From Cephalotus follicularis (taxonomy: Eukaryota; Streptophyta; Magnoliopsida; Oxalidales; Cephalotaceae), in the NCBI GenBank assembly GCA_001972305.1, contig BDDD01002691.1:1-64000 (forward strand): DNA of 64,000 nucleotides, in the 5' to 3' direction. A model generated the notes under the pieces. That model was not told where the DNA came from, ran no database searches, and saw nothing but the letters and a program-made list of their open reading frames with translations. A program made the translations under genes and the position numbers. This document shows, piece by piece, positions 1-9,423 of this stretch. Each line of letters opens with the position of its first letter. The first letter of the stretch is position 1.

Positions 1-420
1 TTGCCGTACTTCGTATAGACCTAGCATGTCTACTCATACGTCTTGTCATCACCGCCGCACTCCGTATAGACCTAGCTCTCGTTGTTTATCAAGGTATGAT
101 TGTTCAACTCAATGGAATTGTTCAATTCAATCTACGGTAAGTTTCTATACCCTAAAACCGTTTCTTTATTATATATTCTCTTTACTTTAATTCATTGCAT
201 GCTTTATTTCTTAGTATTTCAAGTTCAAAGTCTTAATTTCTTGTTTTGATTATTTATTTTCCTTTGCGTAATTAGGAGTAGTTTTTGTTGGTTAATATCT
301 CTCGAAATTGGTATACTTCGCCTAGGTTAGATAGATTACAAGTAGTTTACATTTCCCTGCGTTCGACCCGTTACTGCATGATCCGTGCACTTGCGGCTAT
401 AAATATTAAAACATTCTTTT
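1..420 (+). mobile_element. Tat/Athila-like gypsy LTR, 3' end fragment
   Basis: The stretch around 355-410 (CCTGCGTTCGACCC, then GTGCACTTGCGG, then a TATAAATATT run) is the phrase I associate with the U5 end of plant Tat/Athila-group LTRs. No gag or pol follows; from about 421 the sequence changes to another LTR relic. Near the left edge the phrase CGTATAGACCTAGC occurs twice (15-28 and 63-76), a small direct repeat. Family assignment rests on remembered motif style, not on a coding domain, so it is tentative. The left end lies outside the window. Confidence 0.45.
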
Positions 421-916
421 TAAAAAAGTGAACATCTGCCCACACCAGACTACATCTCAACTAAATCCAAATATATCATTTTCATGCAAACGACAATCCT
501 TTCAATACCCTTAATGATGGGTTTGATCATATCCAATAATATCATACGCATGCGAAGGATAATCACGTCAAAACCTCAAAAGATGGGTCTGATCATATCC
601 AATAATATCATACACCGATCAACCTATGCACTGCCACATGCCAGCAGGTCAAATACATCAACACACATTTATTTTGCAGCACTGCCACAAGCCGGCAGGT
701 CATATAATGTACAATAACAAGCCTCAAAATATCAGTTCCCTTACATTATTCATATAACACAAGATAAGCTGGAGAAATATAATTTCTTACTGTGTGCTTG
801 TCTTGACTAATCACTATAGCTGTCACCTGAACCTGAACCTGACCCACTTAATTTCAATGAAATGGTCAGTAGCCAATGGCTGTGTACAACATACATATGC
901 AATGGATGCGTGTCTC
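421..916 (-). mobile_element. LTR relic related to the C-element LTR, left part
   Basis: This AT-rich, non-coding piece continues at 3745-4116 on the other side of the solo LTR 917-3739. It shares blocks with the left LTR of element C: CTGCCACAAG..CGGCAGGTC at about 680-703 matches 23960-23975, and AACCTGACCCA..GGTCAGTA at about 833-870 matches 24090-24130. Within it a 32-bp block (GATGGGTYTGATCATATCC and following bases) occurs at about 517-549 and again at 583-614. No protein-coding region is visible. Confidence 0.5.
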
Positions 917-1097
917 TGTAACGCCCGTGATTTTTATGTATTATAATTTCACAATGAAATTATACTTTGGATTGTGGAATTAATAAAATGATGGATTTTT
1001 CGAATTTGGTGATGTTTTCCCATCTCTATAATGTTGAATTTTAGAGTAAATGTTAAAAGAATATTAAAAGGCTAAAACGACGCTGTTCTGGGGAAAA

Positions 1098-1248
1098 CAC
1101 GTCGACGTCTTTAGAATAACATCGACGTCTTTGTGGCAAGAGGGCGCATGTAGCTGCATGCACATGCACATCGATCCGGAGGAGGACATCGATGTCCTCG
1201 TGTAGAATGGCGAAAGACATCGACGTCTTTGGAAAGACGTCGACGCGT
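1098..1248. promoter_or_regulatory. Phased TCGA-palindrome array, U3 block of solo LTR 917
   Basis: Copies of a palindrome of the form AAAGACATCGACGTCTTT have centres (C of the central CG) at about 1103, 1123, 1172, 1190, 1221 and 1241, so spacings are 20, 49, 18, 31 and 20 bp. One copy, GAGGACATCGATGTCCTC at about 1182-1199, is a perfect 18-bp palindrome. The array lies 180-330 bp inside the LTR and upstream of the TATA-like box at 1619, where U3 enhancers are expected. The regulatory role is inferred. Confidence 0.6.
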
Positions 1249-1618
1249 TAACTTTGAATGCCAGGCATGTTACTCTGCTGACAAATAACGTGCAAGGGGA
1301 TTTGGGTTAGAGTTTTTTTTTTCAGGCGCCTTGAGGCATGAGTTAGGACGTGTTGGCCATGCACATGCCTCCTTAACCTGCATAAATGAGATTGTGAGGA
1401 CAAGTGTGGCATGGGTATGAGCATGCAACAAGTGCAAGGAAGAAAGGGACATGTGTGCTAGGAAGGATGGATAGAATGAATGTGGCACTGTCTGGCATGA
1501 AGGCTGAGACAAGGACTAAGAAAACAAACCCAGCTGCTGCATCCAGAGGTGGGGGTGTATCCTAGACACATGTGACCTGCAACAAAAACGCAGAGGAAGA
1601 AGAAACGAGGGTGAGCTG

Positions 1619-1626
1619 CATAAAAG
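1619..1626 (+). promoter_or_regulatory. TATA-like box of solo LTR 917
   Basis: CATAAAAG lies between the two palindrome arrays of this LTR. Equivalent CATAAA words sit at corresponding places in the solo LTR at 7096 (7483-7490) and in both LTRs of element B (27784-27791 and 39141-39148, minus strand), which supports a conserved core promoter. The start of transcription cannot be read from sequence. Confidence 0.45.
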
Positions 1627-2109
1627 ACAGCCTCCATCTCCTAACTTCGGCTGTTATTGATTTGAAAGAACCAGAGGCTTGAGAGGAACACTGTGAGTGT
1701 GAGAAAACAGAAAGTAAAGGAGGGAAAATGTTTCCACCATTGTTGAGCTTGGAGCTTGGAGCTTGGAGCTTGTGGCTTGCAGCAACGGGAAGGATCTAGA
1801 GGCTGCTGTGACCAGTTTGGGGAACGCAAAGAGGTGGACTTTCCAGTTCCTAACTTGGGACAAAAGGTAGGGGAAAGCCATAACTGTAATCTTGAGGTTG
1901 ATATTCATGCATAGTCTATGATTTTGGGTGTATGAAATGCATGTTTCTTGAACTAATTTTGTTGCTGGATTGATGCCATGATATGCTAGATATGTTTTGA
2001 GTATCTGCATGTTGGTTTCTTGCCTTGATTACCCGTTATTATGCATGATTATGGGTTGTAAAGGCTCCTGTGTGTTAAGTCGTGAGGAAGAAGATGACTG
2101 CTTCTCGAT

Positions 2110-2437
2110 AGACATCGACGCCTTTTAATAAACATCGATGTCTTTTGGGTTTTTACCTTGTTACTGATGTGAAAGGGATCGACGTCTATGGAAAGACATC
2201 GACGCCTTTGGCTACCTACCTCGGTTTTGACGTGTTACATGTCGACGCCTAAGGTTCCTACCTTAACGCGTCGACGCCGTCAACAATACGCTGTCGTTTT
2301 GAGGTTCCAGACCTTGAGCGTCGACGCGTATGGATTGGACATCGACGCCTTCTCTGCAGAATGCGCTGACCTTAAGGACTTGGACATCGACGCCTGTTGG
2401 AAAATACATCGACGCATTTTGGATAGACATTGACGTC
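2110..2437. promoter_or_regulatory. Phased TCGA-palindrome array, second block of solo LTR 917
   Basis: Eleven recognisable copies of ACATCGACGYC or GCGTCGACGC type have centres near 2116, 2136, 2180, 2200, 2243, 2272, 2322, 2343, 2388, 2410 and 2431. Spacings are 20, 44, 20, 43, 29, 50, 21, 45, 22 and 21 bp. It lies downstream of the TATA-like box and inside the candidate leader intron 1867-3359. Spacer sequences between the copies are not conserved. Confidence 0.6.
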
Positions 2438-3017
2438 TTTGCTACTGTTTGGGGTTTTCTTCATCTAACGATACGAAACGATCCCGATTCCTGTTAGAGT
2501 GCATTTGAGAATTTGTATGCATTGCATATGCACTGTTTACTGCCTGATTGTATATTGTTTGTGAATTGTTTATGATTTCTAAAGTTTTGATATTCAGAAA
2601 TGCATATATGAACTCGGAATGTGATATTTTGAGTGTGGAAATATGTATTGATTAACTGGTAAACAAATTCATACTACTGAAACTGTTTAAAGGTATTTTC
2701 TATTGAAAATATATATTTCAAATGTTGTCACTTTTGGAAACATTTTGGAAATAACCTGCCTGTTGTGGATCAAATCGATCACTACTGTTTACTGTACTGT
2801 TACTGCTTGAATTCACTGTTTGCTCTGTGAATTGCTATGTGTTTGTGCTTGAACCACTAGTTGCATGGCGGAGACTGCCAGCGCCGACTAGTGGAGGGTT
2901 GACCTAGGGGCCAGGAGTATGGCTGGGTAACTCACTATACTGTTGACTCGATCGGTTGGCTGATGTAGGGGTCGGAGTGGGAGTGTAGCGTGGGGCCAGG
3001 AGTTGGCGGCGCTACAC

Positions 3018-3110
3018 ATACTGCCTGTTGTGGTCCTATGTGGACATCTTGCCTGTTGTAGTCCTATGTGGACGTCCTGTACTGCCTATTGGTCCTTCAC
3101 GGACATTCCT
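3018..3110 (+). repeat. Short tandem repeat (~31-33 bp, about 3 units)
   Basis: Three imperfect units, each containing GCCTGTTGTGGTCCTATGTGGACA or a variant, follow one another within the solo LTR 917-3739. Only this LTR shows the expansion clearly. Confidence 0.6.
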
Positions 3111-3744
3111 TTGTTTGTTGATGTAGCCCTGGCCGGGTTACTACTGTACTGGTCTTGCATACATATATTTTCTTATATATGTACCCACTGTTATTTTACT
3201 GTACTGTTAAAAATATATATATTTCTCATATATATATGAACTGGTTTTCCTACACTGCATCATTGATGCATTCATATCATGACATGTATTTAATGTTAAT
3301 CCCGAACTGCTTTTATGACTTAGCCGAGTGAGGACAAAGGCTAACCCCCTACTTTACAGATTGATGCAGTGGACCGGTTGGACTAACATGGATGAAGATC
3401 AAGTTGTTATGATCTTGTTTTTGCTTATTCTCTTGCTTTGTATTAAACCTATGTTGGTTATGGTTTTCGGATGTACTGTTGTTATAGTTTTGTTTCTGAA
3501 GGATTTTATTCTTGTACTGTAATTCATGCTCCATTTATGGGCGATTAACAATGTTGGATTATTTGGGGTGTCGTGCGGTATGGGACGCACGTTACAAGTT
3601 TACAGCTTATGTTTTGTTATGCTTCCGCAACTGTTGTACTTTGGAAAAGTTTTAAGTTTATGGTTTTTGCATGAGCTGTGTTTTATGTTAATTGCCTTTA
3701 CCGCTTTAATGTTACGTTTCTCTTGAACGGGGTGTGACAGTCTC

Positions 3745-4116
3745 GGTGTAGCAGATATATATATAATGTCAATCATGTGAGATGCGTACATAGCATAAGC
3801 AATGTGAACAATGTCATTTCACATCTATATAAGTCATAACACAATCCGTCATCAACAACTCTACTATATATCATCAACTGAGTATATATGCCGTTCCACA
3901 CCAACATATATAGTCGTTCATTCACTTAGCTGTCTAAACAACCATTCAACCATTCATTAGACCGTCAATTCAATCGTTCATTCGTTCTTGCACTCACTAG
4001 TCAGTCCCGAAGGTCCTAACTTCACATCCACTCAATAACGACTATAGACAATCCATTCAATCAATAACAGTTACGATCACTAACAATACGATGTACTTTT
4101 GATAATATAAGTAAGC
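3745..4116 (-). mobile_element. LTR relic related to the C-element LTR, right part
   Basis: Continuation of 421-916 after the solo LTR insertion; the TSD GTCTC sits at 3740-3744. AT-rich with many short CATTCA/TCAT runs and no coding content. It abuts the gag region that begins at 4117, so this LTR-like sequence and the neighbouring gag fragment were brought together by rearrangement or are parts of one very reduced element. Confidence 0.4.
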
Positions 4117-4935
4117 TTAAAAAGTGAGAGCGAAAGCCTTACCTCTCATGATGCTTTTACCGATATCTCTTCGCCGTGAAGGCCCAGCCGCAGAATCATT
4201 ACCACTGGAAAGTCTAGTTGACCCTATCGTCTGACCTCTTGTACATTCAGCCTTTACGTGACCAGGTGCTCCACACCTTGTACACAATCCATTCTTCGCC
4301 CAAGAATCCTTCTGCTGATGGCCTAAGCAGCCATGATGAAAGCAAACACCAAGTCTAGCATTACTCCATTGACTAGGAGTACCCTGAATAGCCATCTGTT
4401 GAGATCTATTCTTAGTCAATTTCGTCGGAGAGTCAGTACCTTGCCCATTCAACGAGGCTGGCCTAGACTGTGTAGAGGTTTGCCTGCTCTGCTGTGTACG
4501 AGCCCTCTCAGAACGGTCTTCATTCGATATACTTTCCAACAACCTTGCTTTTTGAGAAACATGTACAAAGGTTTCCGGCTCCATAGCTCTAATCTTTGAC
4601 CGAAGATCCGGTCGCAAACCCCTCAGAAATCTCCGAATTTTCTTCTCATCATCAGCCACCAGATAGACTGAATGCTTGGCCAACTCTATAAATCTGTCCT
4701 GATATTCGGCCACTGTCATGTCACCTTGACGTAACTCCAAGAGTTCCGTCTGTCTCCGTTCCCACTCAATCCGGGGTACATAGGTCGCCAAGAACTCCTC
4801 CTGAAACCTATCCCAAGTACTGTCAAGCCCAACTGACTCCCATTTTTTCGTGACCATCTCCCACCAGTGAGTGGCCTCTCCCCATAACCGATATACAGCA
4901 AACCTCAGTTTCTGACCATCGGTGCATTCCATCAC
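4117..4935 (-). pseudogene. Gag of chromovirus fragment A
   Basis: Structural (capsid and nucleocapsid) polyprotein of a Ty3/gypsy element. The protein side shows the retrotransposon gag core (EATHWWEMV, YVPRIEWERRQTELLELRQGDMTVAEYQ) followed by a basic, Gln/Ser-rich linker and a zinc-knuckle region containing CTRCGAPGHVKAEC. It is clearly homologous to the gag of element B at 35990-36784. The reading frame is open over about 270 codons, but the first part of the protein and all of pol are not found beside it, so this is a fossil fragment. Its leader, primer-binding site and LTR start follow in order to the right. Confidence 0.85.
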
Positions 4936-5299
4936 ATCAAAGATCTTCTCTAGATCTTGTAACCATCTTTCTGCAATAGTAGCGTGAAGCTCTCCCTTGA
5001 AGCTAGGAGGATTCTATCTCATGAACCTTCCAAGGTTTTTCCCAAACTAATTACCTTCATTACATGCACCATGGGCACACAAGTGTCGTATCTCCTCCAT
5101 ATTAGCTACATTGGCAACCAGATGCTGTTGGAAGTAGCCAGCCATGCGATCCATCGGATCCCTCCCCACATTTGCATTTTGTGGAACATTTGCTTCTTAG
5201 GGATCATTCTCCTCCACAGCTCTAGTCCTTCCACGCTTCCTCCTCCCGTCCATTTTGCTTGCTATAAAGAAATGATATAAACCATCATTAGGAAACATC

Positions 5300-5459
5300 T
5301 CATTAATTGCCAAGGAAAATATTAGCTTGGATAAATTCCATATTCAATTTAAGCATACATGGAATATGCTCAATTACCACTACTATAGTATCAATCATTT
5401 TGGTTGCCAAGGATAGTATCCGAGCTAAGCATAGATGGAATATGCTCTGATACCACTGT
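5300..5459 (-). other. Leader and initiator-Met primer-binding site of element A
   Basis: Minus-strand TGGTATCAGAGC at 5444-5455 is the standard plant retrotransposon primer-binding site for initiator tRNA-Met, five bases from the LTR that starts at 5460. The leader is partly duplicated: the block GCCAAGGA...TGGAATATGCTC occurs at about 5308-5373 and again at 5406-5448, the outer copy ending in a degenerate primer-site-like ATTACCA. Confidence 0.75.
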
Positions 5460-5600
5460 TGTCACACCCCATTTCTATAACAACAATTGGTGATGGAAAT
5501 TTAAAATAACAATTGGCTTATACAATTTTACTGAAAAATAACAACCTTTCAAACATATTATATCTTGCAGAAGCATTCAAACATATTATGTTTATTAAAA
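5460..5600 (-). mobile_element. LTR start of element A (partial)
   Basis: The plus-strand reading TGTCACACCCC directly after the primer-binding site marks an LTR edge and resembles the edge of element B's LTRs (TGTCATGCCCCCG). The similarity fades after roughly 140 bp and no matching far end is seen, so only a piece of the LTR is present. The right boundary is approximate. Confidence 0.5.
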
Positions 5601-6231
5601 CGTTGTACTGATTTGTGAGGCGCATGGGCTGATTGGTTTACATGGACATGGCATCATGGACTCGTGTGCGCGCATGGATGCTGGTCTGAATGTAGGAGAT
5701 GTTGGGTGTTTTGATTGGTTGCATGGGTTGCTGCATGTTGCATGGCTTCATTGGAGGAGATGTATGCATGCATGGGTTGCTGCCGTTGAATTGAAGAATG
5801 ATACGCATGTGGGCTGATGCAGGCAGCAAAGAATTGTAAACATGGAGAGTGACGTCATGATGATGTAATCAATGGGCTCCACATGTTTCAACATTTTTTT
5901 TGTTGTAATATCTCTTCATCAGACCTTCAAAATGAGTCAGCCCAAGAATGAAAAGTGCTCCAAATAATTTTATGAACAAAATGAGTCCAATATTCAATAT
6001 CTTCTCGGCCTTAAATTTTGACTTATCTCGCTTAAGTGGGTGCACTCTTTAATCGATCTTTGACATTAAGCAGCTTTAACTTGAAAAGTAACGTTTATCC
6101 TCCATTTGCTCTTATTTTGCGATAATAAACATAATACCTGAAAATCAGATAAACACAATTACAGTATTCTATTCGAAGCATAAAAATATCATAAATAAAT
6201 CATTAAAAATAACACATTTTTATGCCTATCA
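5601..6231 (-). mobile_element. Tat/Athila-like LTR fragment
   Basis: On the minus strand the sequence begins TGATAGGCATAAAAATGTG at 6231 and contains GATTTATTTATGATA...TTATGCTT and a GATTTTCAGGT word. The same block occurs at 62110-62218. The 5640-5800 part has several copies of CATGGGTTGCTGC/CATGCATGGG but no coding content. The left boundary is uncertain. Confidence 0.45.
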
Positions 6232-6645
6232 GCAACTTCTAGAAAGTCTTCACTAAATAGTACAAAAAATATGAACAGAAATTCCCGCACGTAACCAGTT
6301 TTTGAATTAAAATTCTGACACTTTTGAACAACCGTTCAATGACTTTTTCAGGTCCGTTCGAGATCCCAAATCATAGTTACGAATGTTGGAATGCCCCCAT
6401 GCACCATCAATACCCAATGTATTAATCTTTGGATCATCAAACTATCCAATTAATTAGTCATGTACATTAGTTCAAACAATTGTCAAAATCAACTAGATAT
6501 CACAAATTCCAATTGACCTAAAATTTCCAAGTTCACTCTAGGGTTTTGGGAGTCATTTTCGGCAAATGGTTCAACACATCAAAGCAAGCCACTAGAAATC
6601 AAATTGAGGTGCAAATGAAGCTAATTAGGAGGCTCTGATACCACT
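6232..6645 (-). other. Leader and primer-binding site downstream of copia LTR
   Basis: Minus-strand TGGTATCAGAGCC at 6631-6643 lies two bases from the LTR edge at 6646, so this is the start of the internal region of the copia element whose LTR spans 6646-13225. The remaining 390 bp is untranslated leader, without a gag frame, before the Tat/Athila-like LTR piece begins. Confidence 0.7.
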
Positions 6646-7239
6646 TGTAGGAATGGCTCTATGTAGAAGATGACATTTATGGATATTAAGGTTCTAGGTG
6701 ACATTTTAAAATTTTCATTTTCTAAAGTCTCCAGGCAATGAAACTATCTAAAACCCTATACCCATCATTCTCCCATATGGTCTTGGGATCACTAATTAAT
6801 TTCAAATGAACCATACATGGACTAGGGTTACACACAAAACCCTAAGAGCATAAGCCTCAAAAACCTGAAACTCTAGCATCAAAACCCTTAGGGTTTTATA
6901 GGGTTTACATATGAAAAATCCCTGGTTTGGTTAGGGTCAGAAACCCTCGACCAAAACCCAAATTTTCTCATGAGTCCATACCAATGTTCTTCCACTCCTT
7001 CCTTCAAGTGCTCCATCTACACTTTGATCAAAGCTTTATATCTTCACAAAAGACCTTCCTCTACTCCATGGCAGTAACTTTAATGAAGGCATGAATGTAA
7101 CGCCCGGGATTTTCATTAAGGTGTAATATTGTATTTACGATGTAAATTACGCTTTGAATTAATGAGAATTATGACTTTCCCTATTTGTAATATTAAACTT
7201 GGGCAAAAGTTGAAGGGTGAAAGGTGTGATGCAAGGTGG

Positions 7240-7368
7240 GCTGCCGATTGCCATGGGGAGGTAGTCGACTGGACCCTGTGGGAAGGAACCAGCTGCCTGT
7301 TATGAGAGGCAGCCGGCTGGATAGTGTCGGCAGAGACATTCGACTGCCAAGGCAAGGCAGTCGACTGC
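7240..7368. promoter_or_regulatory. Phased TCGA-palindrome array, U3 block of solo LTR 7096
   Basis: Copies of GCAGTCGACTGC / CAGCCGGCTG type have centres near 7245, 7266, 7294, 7314, 7341 and 7362 (spacings 21, 28, 20, 27, 21). GGCAGTCGACTGCC at 7356-7369 is a perfect 14-bp palindrome. The array precedes the TATA-like CATAAAAA at 7483-7490. Function is inferred from position only. Confidence 0.65.
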
Positions 7369-7482
7369 CAAGGGACAGGTCAGTTAAAAACGTGTTGGCA
7401 GTCTGTTCTTGGCGGAGAAAAAGGCGAGAGAAGACAAAAAAATTGATGGTGTCGGATTGTGAGAGTGAGGGACGAAAATGCC

Positions 7483-7490
7483 CATAAAAA
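7483..7490 (+). promoter_or_regulatory. TATA-like box of solo LTR 7096
   Basis: CATAAAAA, followed by a pyrimidine-rich stretch and GA-rich leader. Placed between the two palindrome arrays, as in the related LTRs. Confidence 0.45.
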
Positions 7491-7902
7491 CACACACTTC
7501 CTTTTCTCTTCTGATCAGCAAATGTAAAGACATAGAGAGTTGTTAAGAGGGAGAGGCAGTGGAGAGAAAGTGAGAGAGAGAGGTGTGTCTCTCCAACTTT
7601 GTCTTGGAATCTGGTCTTGGAGCTCGAACCGGATTTTTTGGGATTGCGGGACGAGTTCGGAGGCTTGGAAGCTTGGATTGGAACTTAAAGAGGTGGATTG
7701 CAGTTCCTAACTTGGAATTCTAAGGTAGGGGTATTTTATAATCGTGATTATGTTCAATCATAAAGAATATTCATGGGTGAAATGCATGTAATGGATTGTA
7801 ATCTGAGCATGAATGAGTGTTATGGTAGATGGATGCTTCATTTTAATGGATTAGGGTGGAAATTGCATGTTATTTTTCTGCTGTTTTGCCTACTGGTGTA
7901 AA

Positions 7903-8278
7903 TCCAGTCGACTGCCAAGGTGGACAGCCGACTGGCGGGCTAGAGCAGCTGACTGTTTAGCAAGAACAGCCGGCTACTTAATGGAAAGCAGCTGACTGGA
8001 CGTAAGAACTAGTCGACTGTTCGTACATTCGGTAGAATACATCTGCAGAAGGTTGTGTAGTCGACTGCCAACAGAGGGCAGCTGGCTGCCAACAGAGGGC
8101 AGCCGGCTGGATGAGGAAGGTAGTCGACTGCCAACAAAGGGCAGTCGACTGGATTAGAAAGACAGCCGACTGTCAAGAGGAGACAGTCAACTATTAGGGG
8201 AGGCAGCCGACTTCCAGGACTAGGACGGCCAGCTGTCGAAAGGAAACAGCCGTCTGTCACGAGTGACAGCCGACTGTT
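7903..8278. promoter_or_regulatory. 21-bp phased array of CAGYCGRCTG palindromes
   Basis: Seventeen copies with centres near 7909, 7929, 7950, 7971, 7993, 8014, 8062, 8083, 8104, 8125, 8146, 8167, 8188, 8208, 8234, 8251 and 8271. Six consecutive spacings between 8062 and 8188 are exactly 21 bp. The ten core bases vary only by transitions in most copies (GTCGAC, GCCGAC, GCCGGC, GCTGAC), while most of the spacer is not conserved. It lies inside the candidate leader intron 7725-9047. Confidence 0.75.
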
Positions 8279-9423
8279 AGGGACTGACTTTACATTTTGA
8301 GCATGAGTGTGCATTGTGTATTACCATAAATTGAATTGTTACTGATTGTGAAATGTTTTAACGGTTTAGAAGTGCATACATGATTCCTATAAATCATTAT
8401 ATTATGCGAAAATGTATGTTTTAAATAAAAATATATTTTCAGAATATTGTGAAAAGTGGCTTCCAAGAGATTGTGAACTGTTCAAAGAGTTGTGCATCGT
8501 GAAAATGGGGTTGTTTTCAAGTACCTTTAAATTGCTTGGGAAATAAATCGTGAACATCGTGAAAATGTGACTTGTTTTCAAGTATTTTTAACCTATAACT
8601 ACTTGGAAAACAAATTGTGTATTGCATTTATTGCTGATTGTGTTTGCGCCGTACTAGTTGCGTGGCGGAGGTGCCAGTGATGGCTAGTGGCAGGGTCGAA
8701 CCCAGGGGCCAGGAGATGGCTGGGTGACTCACTGTACCGTGACCTGCTCGTGCTTCCAGGAGTTGGGGGTCAATGTCAGGATGTACGACGTCGGGGCCAG
8801 GAGATGGCGAGGCTCTTCGTACCACTGTGAACTGATTGGTCCTTTGGACATGTTTGTGGATCGTGAGATTGTGGCCATTTGATACATATATGTACGTATA
8901 TATGTATATGTATATATATATATATGCATTGAGATATAGTATGAATGCATCATAATGCATTCATTTCATGGTATTGTTTAGTACTGACCTTAAATTACAC
9001 TTATAATTTAGCAGAGTGAGGACAAAGGCTAACCCCTACTATTGCAGATTGATGCTGTGACATGGATGACACCCGAGCATGACCGTACTCAAGGGAAATG
9101 GAGTTTTATTTACTTAAATAAATGTGGAACAATGTATTGAGACATGTTTTAAATTTGGATTACTGTACCAACATTTTGATGGTGTGAATCAATTATGATC
9201 ACGCTCCGTTTATGGGCGGTTGACAATGACTTAATAAAATTAAATATCGGAATCATGTGGTATGGGACGCATGATTTGGTTTACTTTCAGCTTATATTTG
9301 ATGCTTCCGTGAGATAAGATGGTATTAAAAGTTTAAAATTTTACCATATTTGAATATGCTGAATGTTTATGTTAACATGCCATGACTTATATGTTGTCTA
9401 TGGGAGCGGGATGTGACAATGAA

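Larger units (their letters stand above)
917..3739 (+). mobile_element. Solo LTR (2.8 kb), B-type chromovirus family
   Basis: It starts TGTAACGCCC and ends GGGTGTGACA, and is flanked by the 5-bp target duplication GTCTC (912-916 and 3740-3744), so both ends are exact. No internal region is present, which is the usual product of LTR-LTR recombination. It shares blocks with the LTRs of element B and the solo LTR at 7096: the TGTAACGCCC start, GGGGCCAGGAG near 2916, GAGGACAAAGGCTAACCCC near 3329, and the TTTATGGGCG block near 3533. Orientation is plus, opposite to B. It carries two arrays of TCGA-centred palindromes, a TATA-like CATAAAAG at 1619-1626 and a short GGAGCTT tandem run at about 1746-1772. 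Confidence 0.93.
7096..9418 (+). mobile_element. Solo LTR (2.3 kb), B-type chromovirus family
   Basis: Starts TGTAACGCCC, ends GGGATGTGACA, with TSD ATGAA on both sides (7091-7095 and 9419-9423). It shares with solo LTR 917 and the B LTRs the promoter block, the AGAGGTGGA..CCTAACTTGG..AAGGTAGGGG block (7690-7730), the GGGGCCAGGAG block (about 8704), the GAGGACAAAGGCTAACCCC block (9018) and the TTTATGGGCGG block (9208). It lies inside the copia LTR 6646-13225. A TATATA microsatellite occupies about 8884-8926. It carries the cleanest 21-bp phased palindrome array in the window. Confidence 0.93.

Noticed and set aside
484-717. Short plus-strand reading frame of 77 codons
   Set aside because: Built on a direct repeat inside an LTR relic; low complexity, no domain, no homologous frame in the related C LTR.
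4984-5280. Plus-strand frames opposite gag and leader of element A
   Set aside because: Antisense shadow of the element's own minus-strand coding and leader sequence.
7903-8278. Regularly spaced repeats resembling a CRISPR array
   Set aside because: The conserved part is only about 10 bp and palindromic, the period is 21 bp, and it lies inside a plant LTR with target duplications.
8628-8960. Minus-strand frames in solo LTR 7096 with Tyr/Ile runs
   Set aside because: Created by the TATATA microsatellite at 8884-8926; antisense to the LTR and without a recognisable domain.
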